Shown piece by piece: positions 23,718 to 29,926 of a stretch of DNA of 29,926 nucleotides. This DNA comes from SZUA-87 sp041687805 (lineage in GTDB: Bacteria; Actinomycetota; Acidimicrobiia; Acidimicrobiales; Aldehydirespiratoraceae), in assembly GCA_041687805.1 (NCBI GenBank), contig JBDNJK010000047.1, positions 1 to 29,926 on the forward strand. Direction: 5' to 3'. Every line of letters starts with the position of its first letter. Positions within the stretch are counted from its first letter, which is position 1. Position numbers and translations under genes: made by a program. Under the pieces are notes generated by a model. The model made no database searches. It saw only the letters and a program-made list of their open reading frames with translations, and had not been told where the DNA came from.

Positions 23718-25259
23718 ATGGTGGCAGCCACCCTCGCCGCAACAACGGTGTCGGTGCTGCCTGCCGCAGGCGCCGCGACCGTGCAATCAAAACGGTGCGG
23801 CCGCATTGCGTGGACGGGCTACGACGGCACATCCCTACAGATCTGGACGGCCACCGCGGGCGGCACCAACAGGCGGGCAGTCTCCAACGTCGGATCAGGC
23901 GCTCCGACAGCGAATGACAATGCCGAATGGTCGCCCGATGGTACGAAGCTGGTGTGGCAGGGATCCGATGGCACCACCAATCAGATCTGGGTGGCCGATG
24001 CCGACGGCTCAAATCGCACCGCCATTTCAAATGTGGTCGTGCCGCTCACGCTCAACAGCGACCCTGCGTGGTCACCAGACGGCACCCGTATTGCTTGGTC
24101 CGGAAAGATCGGAGACATTCAGGCGATTTACACGGCGGATACAGACGGCAACAATCTCGTTCGTATGTCCACCCCCTCGCGTTTTGAGGTGGACACTGAG
24201 CCGCTCGACAATCGATCCCCCGTTTGGTCACCAGACGGATCGCAAATCGCTTGGTCTGGCAAGCTCACTCCAGCGGGAGGCTTATCAACCACCGATATCT
24301 ATGTAGCTCGCGCCGACGGAATCGAGCCAAAAACCAACCTGTCGAGCCCTCCCGGACTGGAAGGCTTAAAAACGAATTTGATGCCTGCGTGGTCGCCCGA
24401 CGGCACAGAGATCGCATGGTCCGCTGTAGACATATTCAGTGGCCTTCGTGACATCTATCGGGTTCAGTCCAACGGCACAGGCACCAGACCCGCCGTCTCA
24501 GGTGGAGGTGTCAGCTCCGGTCCGATTGAGAACGTGTCACCGACGTGGTCGCCCGACGGCACCCGCATCGCGTGGTCGGGCCAGGCCCAGACCGGGCCCG
24601 CCGCGGGCACCTACGAGGTGTTCACCGCCGATGTCGATGGTGCCAACCGCGTTGAATTCGCGGTCGATGGGCCGCCGCTGTCGGGCGACCCGTTCCGCAA
24701 CTTCAGCCCGGCGTGGTCGCCGGATGGTTTGACGCTCGCGTGGGCGGGCACCGCCACTGGCGATCTACTCGATTCCGACATCTACATAGCCAGCGCTGAC
24801 ACATCCGATCGGATCGAGATCTCCACCGCTGGCACCGGCACCGACCCGACGCCCAACCTCCACCCAGCGTGGGCGCCCGATCTAGGCGACCCATTCACCG
24901 ACGTGTCGGGCTCATTCGCCCGAGCCGACGTGAGCTGCATCTTCGCCTTGGGCGTCACAACCGGCACCACCGGCACCACCTACTCGCCCGCCCAGCCGGT
25001 CACGCGCCAAGAGATGGCGGCGTTCCTGGCCAACCTCTGGCACCTTGGTCTCGGGCGAACGTGTCCCGCGGGAACCAACCCGTTCACCGACATTTCGGCT
25101 TCATTCGCCCAATCCCAGATCAATTGCATCTTCCAACTCGGCGTAACCGGAGGCACCGGTGACGGCACCACCTACTCGCCTGCCCAGCCGGTGACTCGTG
25201 AGCAGATGGCGGCATTCCTTGCCCGATTCTGGGCCAAGGCGATCGGTCTCACTCTGTAG
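23718..25259 (+). CDS. Secreted TolB-like beta-propeller protein with two C-terminal SLH domains
   Basis: The 513 residues start inside a signal peptide (VAATLAATTVSVLPAAGAA). At least six propeller blades follow with motif WSPDG-(T/S)-x-I-A-W-S-G, about every 55 residues from near residue 70, plus a weaker WAPDLGDP. Two S-layer homology modules end the protein (from about 390 and 453): PFTDVSGSFARADVSCIF...TYSPAQPVTR and its near copy. It is probably exported and wall-attached. The intact signal and its ribosome binding site start at ATG 23648 in another frame (see 23689-23702), so the gene is either frameshifted, phase-variable, or starts from the poor ATG 23718. Similar SLH repeats are typical of Acidimicrobiia. 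Confidence 0.85.
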   Translation: MVAATLAATTVSVLPAAGAATVQSKRCGRIAWTGYDGTSLQIWTATAGGTNRRAVSNVGSGAPTANDNAEWSPDGTKLVWQGSDGTTNQIWVADADGSNRTAISNVVVPLTLNSDPAWSPDGTRIAWSGKIGDIQAIYTADTDGNNLVRMSTPSRFEVDTEPLDNRSPVWSPDGSQIAWSGKLTPAGGLSTTDIYVARADGIEPKTNLSSPPGLEGLKTNLMPAWSPDGTEIAWSAVDIFSGLRDIYRVQSNGTGTRPAVSGGGVSSGPIENVSPTWSPDGTRIAWSGQAQTGPAAGTYEVFTADVDGANRVEFAVDGPPLSGDPFRNFSPAWSPDGLTLAWAGTATGDLLDSDIYIASADTSDRIEISTAGTGTDPTPNLHPAWAPDLGDPFTDVSGSFARADVSCIFALGVTTGTTGTTYSPAQPVTRQEMAAFLANLWHLGLGRTCPAGTNPFTDISASFAQSQINCIFQLGVTGGTGDGTTYSPAQPVTREQMAAFLARFWAKAIGLTL

Positions 25260-25293
25260 TCGGCGCGCCGCGGGCGACTTCGCTCAGCACGAC

Positions 25294-25299
25294 TAGCGT
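25294..25299 (+). promoter_or_regulatory. Candidate -10 box for leaderless acetyltransferase mRNA
   Basis: TAGCGT lies 7 nt before GTG 25307, with no ribosome binding site between. Confidence 0.5.
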
Positions 25300-25306
25300 C
25301 AGCCCT

Positions 25307-25753
25307 GTGACCGACATCCTCGACCGGCCCTTCGCCGAACTCGACGCAACCAAATTCCACGACCTTCTCTGTTTGCGAATCGACGTTTTCGTGGTCGAGC
25401 AAGAGTGCGCCTACGCGGAACTCGACGGGCGCGACACGGAGCCCGCGACCCGCCATGTCTGGATCGAGCACGACATCACACGCCTCCCAATCGCCTATCT
25501 TCGACTGCTCGACGACCGAGGCACGCGGCGCATCGGTCGAGTGGTCACACGCACGGGACACCGAGGCGAAGGCTTGGCCGGGCTGCTAGTCGATCACGTG
25601 ATCGATCACTACCCAGGCGACTTGGTGCTCGATGCGCAGTCGTACTTGGTCAGTTGGTACACGGCCAGAGGTTTCGATACCACCGGTCCGGAGTTTCTCG
25701 ACGACGGAATCCCGCATGTGCCGATGCATCGGCCGGCATCAGTCGATAGCTGA
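25307..25753 (+). CDS. ElaA-like GNAT acetyltransferase
   Basis: The 148-residue protein matches the ElaA branch of the GNAT fold. It begins with the substrate half FAELDATKFHDLLCLRIDVFVVEQECAY (family core LRVDVFVVEQ-CPY, split here). The acetyl-CoA loop is VVTRTGHRGEGLAGLLV, where R-x-x-G-x-G/A is retained, and the end is VSWYTARGFDTTGPEFLDDGIPHVPM. The substrate is unknown. GTG 25307 has TAGCGT 7 nt upstream. Its last 15 nt overlap the convergent thiQ stop, so both genes may be sensitive to the other's transcription. Confidence 0.9.
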   Translation: MTDILDRPFAELDATKFHDLLCLRIDVFVVEQECAYAELDGRDTEPATRHVWIEHDITRLPIAYLRLLDDRGTRRIGRVVTRTGHRGEGLAGLLVDHVIDHYPGDLVLDAQSYLVSWYTARGFDTTGPEFLDDGIPHVPMHRPASVDS

Positions 25754-26749
25754 GATCCTCGACTCATCGAGGGCAAGAGTCACACGTTCGCCAACTGCCG
25801 GCGGCCGAGCCAATAAGAAGACCATTCGAGTCGAGCCATCGGGGGTAACGACTTCCGCCTCGTGATGGCCGCCACGGAATCGCGTCGTCACGACATCTGC
25901 TTCGAGAATCGACGCCACCGCGATGGCGGAGACTTGTCGAGTTTCAACGATCGTCGCAGCGTCTGGCAGCACGACTACACGACCGGCATCCATGTCGATG
26001 TTTCCCCATGGAACCAAGCCTCTTGGGCCTACGTCGATGATGTTGCGATGCCCCAGGAACCTGGCGGCGGTCTCAGTGCCCGGGTCGGCCCACACTTCAA
26101 GCGGCCGCCCGCTACGCAGCACATGCCCGTCGCCCATCACCACCAGCTTGTCGGCAATCGCAAACGCCTCATCGTGATCGTGGGTTACGTGAACAGCAGA
26201 GATACCGATCCTTCTCAGCAAGTCAGGAATCTCATCCACAAGACGGTCACGTAGTTCGCGGTCGAGTGATCCAAAGGGCTCGTCGAGCAACACCACACGT
26301 GGCCTCGGAGCCAGCGCACGAGCCAGAGCCACGCGTTGAGCTTCGCCGCCAGACAAGTTGCCGACGGATCGGCTCTCAAAATTGGGAAGCCCGACAAGGT
26401 CAAGCATCTCTTCGACGCGACGGGCACGATCGGCCGACCCGATCCGTTGCATACGCAACCCAAACTCAATGTTTTGGCCCACGTTGCGGTGAGGGAACAG
26501 CGCATGATCCTGGAACATCATTCCGATACCACGCTCGTGGGGCGGCGTATTGGCCAGGTCTGTGCCGTCGCTCACGATCGTGCCGGATTCGACGGGTTGC
26601 AAGCCGGCGACGGCCCTGAGAAGGGTCGACTTTCCGCAGCCGCTCGGCCCGAGCAGCACGACGATCTCGCGGTCGTCCACATCGAACGACACGTCGTCGA
26701 CAGCGGCGCGGCCATCAAAGCGGACCGTGACCGACTCGACTCTCAGCAT
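25739..26749 (-). CDS. thiQ: Thiamine ABC importer, ATP-binding protein
   Basis: The 336-residue ATPase has Walker A GPSGCGKST (34-42), Q-loop MMFQDHALFPHRN (Gln80), signature NLSGGEAQRVALARAL (131-146), Walker B VVLLDEPFGSLD and the switch His in VTHDHDEAF. About 100 extra residues after the core form a regulatory domain, as in PotA/FbpC, longer than E. coli ThiQ. Thiamine specificity is inferred from the operon's TPP riboswitch and ThiB-like receptor. ATG 26749 follows GGAGG at 6 nt and shares a base with the permease stop. Confidence 0.92.
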   Translation of the reverse strand: MLRVESVTVRFDGRAAVDDVSFDVDDREIVVLLGPSGCGKSTLLRAVAGLQPVESGTIVSDGTDLANTPPHERGIGMMFQDHALFPHRNVGQNIEFGLRMQRIGSADRARRVEEMLDLVGLPNFESRSVGNLSGGEAQRVALARALAPRPRVVLLDEPFGSLDRELRDRLVDEIPDLLRRIGISAVHVTHDHDEAFAIADKLVVMGDGHVLRSGRPLEVWADPGTETAARFLGHRNIIDVGPRGLVPWGNIDMDAGRVVVLPDAATIVETRQVSAIAVASILEADVVTTRFRGGHHEAEVVTPDGSTRMVFLLARPPAVGERVTLALDESRISAID

Positions 26750-28350
26750 CACAATCCTCCCTCGGTGCTGCCACGAGCCGATTCGATGATGGCAACCGCC
26801 AGAGCCACCACGCCCATCAGTACCACGGCGAGCGCCATTGCCTGGCCGCGCATCGTTGCTCCGGGAGTGGACAGCAGACGGAACAACGCAACAGGTGCGG
26901 TGATCGTGTCGGCCCGTCGAGGCAGAAAAGAGGTGGCGCCGAACTCGCCCATGGACACCGCGAACGCGAAACCTGCCCCCACGACCAGTCCGCGAGCTCC
27001 GATGGGAAGGTCGATCTCCCGTCGCACCCTCGCCGGTGTCGCCCCGAGGACGGCTGCCGCCTCCCGTAGCGAATTGTCGATCCCACGCAGCACGGGCACC
27101 ATCGTGCGCACCACGAACGGCACGCCCACCAACGCGTGAGCAATCGGGATCATGATCCACGCGGTGCGGAGGTCGAGTGGTGGCTCGTCGAGGGTGATCA
27201 GGATCCCGAAACCAATGGTGACCGCGGAGGTTCCGAGAGGGAGCGTGAGTCCGAGATCGAATATCCGACTGAGCGCCCTACGCCCGTGGACCACCACCAG
27301 CGACGCGAGGCCGCCGATTAGCGCGGCGAGTGTTGTGGCGATCACAGCGAACACCAGCGAATGGCCGACCGCAGCGAGCGCCGGTGCGGGCAGTTGGCGT
27401 ACCCGATGTGTGAGAGCGGAGTAGTTGCTCAGCGAGTATCCATTGCCGACCGAGAGCGAACGTTCGACCAAGACCCCGATCGGGGTGCCCAATATCAATG
27501 TGGTGAACGCGATGTTGCCCCACAACCAGGTCCGACCTGGACGTCGCGTAGCTCGGCGCGCCTGGCGAGTGGCCAGCGGATTGCGCCGCTCCAATGCGGT
27601 GGCCAGTACGACCAGGCAGATCACGGCCAACAGTTGGACAACTGCCAGCGAGGCGGCCGTCGTGAGATCGCCGCGCGTGACGGCAAACCGGTAGATGTCT
27701 GTCTCGATCGTTGCCCGCCGCGGGCCGCCGAGAATGAGGATCACACCAAACGACGTGAACGAGAACAGAAACACGATCGCGGCCGCTGCAGAAATTGCCG
27801 GACGGAGTCGAGGCAAGGTGATCTCAGCAAACGTCCGCCAGCGGTTGGCCCCAAGAAGGCGAGCTTGTTCCTCGAGCCGGTTGTCGAGCCCAGCCCAGAA
27901 AGAACCGACGGTGCGGACCACCACGGCGTAGTTGAAGAAGACGTGCGCCAACAGAATTGCCCACACGGTCGCTTCAAGTCTGAACGTGCCGGAGTCGAGA
28001 CCGAACCGTTGGAACAGTCCCTCGAAAGCTCCGCCGACAACCACCGTGGGCAGCACGAACGGAATCGTTACTAGCGCTCGAACCAAACGGCGGTGGCGTT
28101 CCGAGAGTCCTGCCACTAGCGCCGCTGCCGGCAGAGCAACGATCACGGTGATGATCGTCGATGCTGCCGCCTGCCAGATCGTGAACCAGATAATTCCTCG
28201 TTCACGACTCGACCGGAACAGATCGGCCATTGCCCGCCATCCGGCACCGGCGAGACCAGTCGACAACACGTTGGCCACCGGATAGGCGAAGAAGACGACA
28301 ATGAACGCGGCCGGCACGACGACCGTCAGCGCTCTGGCCGCCTTTGACAT
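26749..28350 (-). CDS. thiP: Thiamine ABC importer, fused permease
   Basis: The 533-residue protein has about 12 membrane segments in two homologous halves, each with a permease (EAA) loop: LEEQARLLGANRWRTFAEI and LREAAAVLGATPARVRREI. ThiP and FbpB share this two-domain layout. ATG 28350 shares a base with the thiB stop (TGATG), the same coupling as at the next gene. An in-frame ATG 28386 would overlap thiB by 37 nt and is less likely. It forms the membrane channel between ThiB and ThiQ. Confidence 0.92.
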   Translation of the reverse strand: MSKAARALTVVVPAAFIVVFFAYPVANVLSTGLAGAGWRAMADLFRSSRERGIIWFTIWQAAASTIITVIVALPAAALVAGLSERHRRLVRALVTIPFVLPTVVVGGAFEGLFQRFGLDSGTFRLEATVWAILLAHVFFNYAVVVRTVGSFWAGLDNRLEEQARLLGANRWRTFAEITLPRLRPAISAAAAIVFLFSFTSFGVILILGGPRRATIETDIYRFAVTRGDLTTAASLAVVQLLAVICLVVLATALERRNPLATRQARRATRRPGRTWLWGNIAFTTLILGTPIGVLVERSLSVGNGYSLSNYSALTHRVRQLPAPALAAVGHSLVFAVIATTLAALIGGLASLVVVHGRRALSRIFDLGLTLPLGTSAVTIGFGILITLDEPPLDLRTAWIMIPIAHALVGVPFVVRTMVPVLRGIDNSLREAAAVLGATPARVRREIDLPIGARGLVVGAGFAFAVSMGEFGATSFLPRRADTITAPVALFRLLSTPGATMRGQAMALAVVLMGVVALAVAIIESARGSTEGGL

Positions 28351-29396
28351 CAGCCGAGCACGATCTCGCTCCAACGGGCTGTCCATTCGTCGCGGTGGCT
28401 CTCGATGGTTGCCGGGTCGAGGGTGAGCGGCGAATCAGTAACGCTCACGTTGTCGACGAACACCTGGGGCAGCGTGGCACGGCTCGATACCGGGAACACG
28501 AACATGTTGAGCGGCACATCATTTTGGAACACGGGCGTGAGCATGAAATCGATGAGCGCCTGGGCCGCTGCGGGATGCGACGTGCCCTTCAGCACACCGG
28601 CGAACTCAATCTGGCGGAAGCACGAATCCGACATGACACCAGTGGGTGCAGTGTCGACCGGCGGATCGGCGTAGATCACCTCGGCTGGTGGGCTCGATGC
28701 GTAGGAGACGACAAGCGGCCGATCTCCGCCGCCGGCGGTGAAGTCGCCGTAGTAGGCGTCCTCCCAACCGGCTGCCACCTTGACCCCGTTGGCTGTCAGG
28801 TCCGCCCAGTAGCCCTCCCAATCGTCGAACCTTGTGATCGTGGCCAACAGGAACGCGAAGCCGGGGGACGATGTCTCCGGATTCTCGACCACGAGCGAGT
28901 CGGCGAATCGGGGGTCGGTCAAGTCGGCCAAATCTACGGGCGGCGCGGTGTCGAGAGCGTCGATCCAGTAGTTGACGCAGACGTCACCGAAGTCGATCGG
29001 GGTGACCCGGTGCATTGGGTCGAGCTCGAATTCGTCTGGCACATCCGCGAGCCCAGACGATACGTACGGCTCGAACAGGTCGGCGTCGAGACCACGCTGC
29101 AGGAACGTGTTGTCGATGCCGAACATCACATCACCGAGCGGATTTCCAGCCGAGATGACCGACTGGCTGACCATGGTGCCGGCATCACCAGAGGTGAGAA
29201 CATCGACCTTAACCCCGGTCTGAGCGGTGAAGGCTTGCAGCGTCGAGTCGGAGAGAACAAAGGAATCGTGGGTTACAAGTGTGATCGTGACGCCAGCCAT
29301 CGTGTCGGCCGCGGTCTTGTCGTCGTTGCCGCACGACGCGGCAATCACAGCGAGCGCGATTATCACTGCGAGGGTTTTGGAGACGGTTCGGGACAT
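28350..29396 (-). CDS. thiB: Thiamine-binding lipoprotein (periplasmic-type receptor)
   Basis: The 348-residue protein starts with a lipoprotein signal (lipobox AASC, Cys22) followed by a GNDDK linker. The body resembles ThiB/TbpA: VTITLVTHDSFVLSD at the first strand, GDVMFGIDNTFLQRGL and NPETSSPGFAFLLAT. It captures thiamine (or its phosphates) outside the membrane for ThiP/ThiQ. ATG 29396 has GGAGG 5 nt upstream, inside the TPP riboswitch end. The longer upstream frame is rejected because it would read through the riboswitch. Confidence 0.93.
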   Translation of the reverse strand: MSRTVSKTLAVIIALAVIAASCGNDDKTAADTMAGVTITLVTHDSFVLSDSTLQAFTAQTGVKVDVLTSGDAGTMVSQSVISAGNPLGDVMFGIDNTFLQRGLDADLFEPYVSSGLADVPDEFELDPMHRVTPIDFGDVCVNYWIDALDTAPPVDLADLTDPRFADSLVVENPETSSPGFAFLLATITRFDDWEGYWADLTANGVKVAAGWEDAYYGDFTAGGGDRPLVVSYASSPPAEVIYADPPVDTAPTGVMSDSCFRQIEFAGVLKGTSHPAAAQALIDFMLTPVFQNDVPLNMFVFPVSSRATLPQVFVDNVSVTDSPLTLDPATIESHRDEWTARWSEIVLG

Positions 29397-29403
29397 AGTT
29401 TCC

Positions 29404-29489
29404 TCCGCTGGAATTACCCAGATCAGGTTCTTGCGGGTCGACGACGCAGTGGTCGCCCTCTCAGCCCGGCTGCCCGAGCTCCCCGGATT
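29404..29489 (-). promoter_or_regulatory. TPP riboswitch (thi box) controlling thiBPQ
   Basis: On the minus strand the leader carries the thi-box core: GGGCTGAGAGGG (CTGAGA at 29459-29464), then AACCTGATCTGG (29418-29429) and GGTAATTCCAGCGGAGG. These are the conserved pyrimidine- and pyrophosphate-sensor segments. The P1 stem can form between TCCG (29484-29487) and CGGA (29404-29407). The latter contains the GGAG ribosome binding site of thiB, so TPP binding should hide it and block translation. Identification is by motif order and spacing; direct sensing is established for the class. Confidence 0.95.
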
Positions 29490-29502
29490 CGGTTGTGGCC
29501 GC

Positions 29503-29508
29503 AGTGTA
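29503..29508 (-). promoter_or_regulatory. Candidate -10 box of the thiBPQ operon
   Basis: Minus-strand TACACT within GTATACACT would start transcription about 7 nt on, just before the aptamer. No clear -35 box is visible. Confidence 0.45.
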
Positions 29509-29531
29509 TACATGCGATCCCACTTCCTGCT

Positions 29532-29591
29532 TCTATGAACGCCTAGGACCACCACACAGGACCACCACACAGTCCCAAGCAGTCACAGATC
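29532..29591 (-). repeat. Hairpin repeat copy 1, with a 13-bp internal duplication
   Basis: Same unit as 29605-29651 apart from one substitution (C/T at 29586) and a 13-bp tandem duplication of GGACCACCACACA in the loop region. As minus-strand RNA the arms still pair (TCTGTGA with TCATAGA, one G-U). Confidence 0.9.
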
Positions 29592-29604
29592 GCCATTCCC
29601 CGGA

Positions 29605-29651
29605 TCTATGAACGCCTAGGACCACCACACAGTCCCAAGCAGTCATAGATC
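29605..29651 (-). repeat. Hairpin repeat copy 2, near-perfect 20+ bp stem
   Basis: GGATCTATGA (29602-29611) and TCATAGATCC (29643-29652) form a perfect outer 10-bp stem. On the minus strand the inner arms CTTGGGAC and GTCCTAGG also pair (two G-U), joined through one mismatch, around a 9-nt loop TGTGTGGTG. On the plus strand the G-U pairs would be A-C mismatches, so the folded molecule is probably minus-strand RNA. Confidence 0.9.
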
Positions 29652-29666
29652 CAGGGTTTCGAGGAT

Positions 29667-29703
29667 GGGGGTGCGTCGAGGGGTCGGGGTCAGGGGGTGT
29701 GGG
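29667..29703 (+). other. G-quadruplex motif with five G-runs
   Basis: Plus strand has GGGGG (29667-29671), GGGG (29680-29683), GGGG (29686-29689), GGGGG (29693-29697) and GGG (29701-29703). The last four runs have loops of only 2, 3 and 3 nt, which meets the standard G-quadruplex rule. Confidence 0.8.
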
Positions 29704-29718
29704 CTAAGGCGCTAGCCC
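29701..29718. other. 6-bp inverted repeat next to the G-quadruplex motif
   Basis: GGGCTA, AGGCGC, TAGCCC: a perfect 6-bp stem with a 6-nt loop. It shares its first G-run with the quadruplex motif, so the two structures compete. There is no T-tract, so a terminator is doubtful. Confidence 0.6.
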
Positions 29719-29797
29719 AACGGGAACCGCAGCCGCTCTCAGCGATCTTTGCCGCATCCGGACGGTTTCCTTAACGCGACCCTCATGTGAAGATCAC

Positions 29798-29810
29798 GAC
29801 ACATTGTGTC
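29798..29810. other. 13-bp palindrome, possible operator
   Basis: GACACA-T-TGTGTC is a perfect odd palindrome about 60 bp upstream of the helicase start. The regulator is unknown. Confidence 0.4.
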
Positions 29811-29859
29811 CGGTGGCATGGTGCGGACGACGAGGTCGATTTTGATCTTCCCCATGAGC

Positions 29860-29865
29860 TAACCT
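29860..29865 (+). promoter_or_regulatory. Candidate -10 box of the helicase gene
   Basis: TAACCT lies 8 nt before ATG 29874, consistent with a leaderless start, and abuts the LexA-type box. Confidence 0.5.
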
Positions 29866-29866
29866 A

Positions 29867-29880
29867 CGAACGAATGTTCG
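29867..29880. promoter_or_regulatory. LexA-type SOS box over the helicase start codon
   Basis: CGAAC-GAAT-GTTCG is a perfect palindrome matching the Gram-positive and actinobacterial LexA operator core GAAC-N4-GTTC. It covers ATG 29874 and the predicted transcription start, so bound LexA would block initiation. Confidence 0.75.
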
Positions 29881-29926
29881 ATGACCTCAATTCCCAGCAA
29901 CGATCGGCCGTCGACCACACCGGATC
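29874..29926 (+). CDS. UvrD/PcrA-like DNA helicase, N-terminus only
   Basis: Seventeen codons are present before the window ends. They read MFDDLNSQQRSAVDHTG, which matches the Q-motif start of UvrD/PcrA superfamily 1 helicases (LN-x-x-QR-x-AV). These unwind DNA in nucleotide excision repair and remove recombinase from DNA. The frame is open back to GTG 29787, but ATG 29874 is preferred because the family start and the -10 box fit it. SOS control is inferred from the overlapping LexA-type box. The exact subfamily cannot be told from this fragment. Confidence 0.75.
   Translation, partial: MFDDLNSQQRSAVDHTG

Larger units (their letters stand above)
29397..29873. other. 477-bp intergenic region between thiB and the helicase
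   Basis: No convincing protein gene is seen here. It holds, from left to right, the TPP riboswitch and thiB promoter, two hairpin repeats, a G-quadruplex motif with an adjoining inverted repeat, a 13-bp palindrome and the helicase promoter. It is by far the longest non-coding stretch of the window. Confidence 0.85.

Noticed and set aside
24961..25215. DNA direct repeats near the end of the propeller/SLH gene
   Set aside because: Explained by the two homologous SLH domains in the protein.
28351..28386. ATG 28386 as the thiP start
   Set aside because: It would overlap thiB by 37 nt with a weak ribosome binding site; ATG 28350 gives the TGATG coupling seen elsewhere in this operon.
28344..29546. 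400-codon plus-strand open frame
   Set aside because: Antisense to thiB and the TPP riboswitch; low-complexity His/Arg/Val product without domains.
29397..29570. N-terminal extension of thiB to 29570
   Set aside because: It would translate through the TPP riboswitch and remove the lipoprotein signal from the N-terminus.
29532..29651. Repeats considered as a CRISPR array
   Set aside because: Only two copies, a 13-bp gap between them, strong internal symmetry and no cas genes.
29787..29873. GTG 29787 as the helicase start
   Set aside because: The frame is open, but the added residues do not resemble the UvrD family, and the -10 box and LexA-type box fit ATG 29874.

Overview
The window is GC-rich bacterial chromosome, almost fully coding and mostly on the minus strand. 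It most likely comes from an actinobacterium of the class Acidimicrobiia. Three things suggest this: the housekeeping order coaD / DivIVA-like (SepIVA position) / DUF177 / rpmF / plsX / acpP / rnc / fpg / smc, which resembles the mycobacterial Rv2922c-Rv2927c region; recG beside a DAK2 protein; and a secreted beta-propeller protein ending in the type of SLH repeats I associate with Ilumatobacter-like Acidimicrobiia. No phage, insertion sequence, CRISPR array, tRNA or rRNA was seen.

Layout. 1-2740 holds pnp (its 3' end is outside the window) and rpsO, both minus strand. Between them lie a hairpin terminator and a long foldable pnp leader. 2936-4289 encodes a lipoprotein, a YhhN membrane protein and a small ferredoxin. 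4334-7795 is smc. 7957-13222 is a dense minus-strand run, rsmD > coaD > DivIVA-like > DUF177 > rpmF > plsX > acpP > rnc > fpg-like, covering CoA, lipid, ribosome, RNA and division functions. A tiny zinc-ribbon gene (plus) separates it from recG and the DAK2/FakA-like gene. A small cold-shock-like gene (plus) follows, then ATP-type pckA and a double UspA protein (minus).

20337-23583 (minus) carries an alpha/beta hydrolase and a coupled trio: CoA transferase (AMACR type), PIG-L deacetylase and a small membrane protein. 23648-25753 (plus) holds the propeller/SLH exoprotein and an ElaA-like acetyltransferase. 25739-29489 (minus) is a thiamine ABC importer operon, thiB-thiP-thiQ, under a TPP riboswitch. 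The last 0.5 kb is an intergenic region rich in structure (two hairpin repeats, a G-quadruplex motif, palindromes). It ends at a LexA-type box on the start codon of a UvrD/PcrA-like helicase that runs off the window.

The most unusual items are: (i) the fpg-position gene keeps its fold motifs but has lost the catalytic proline, the active-site lysine, the zinc-finger arginine and most zinc cysteines; (ii) a 7-bp tandem duplication puts the SLH protein's well-placed start out of frame with its signal peptide; (iii) a pair of repeats upstream of thiB folds into near-perfect hairpins only as minus-strand RNA; (iv) the pnp leader is a stem of the kind RNase III cuts, and rnc is in the same window; (v) several genes have a TANNNT box 6-8 nt before the start codon, which suggests leaderless mRNAs.
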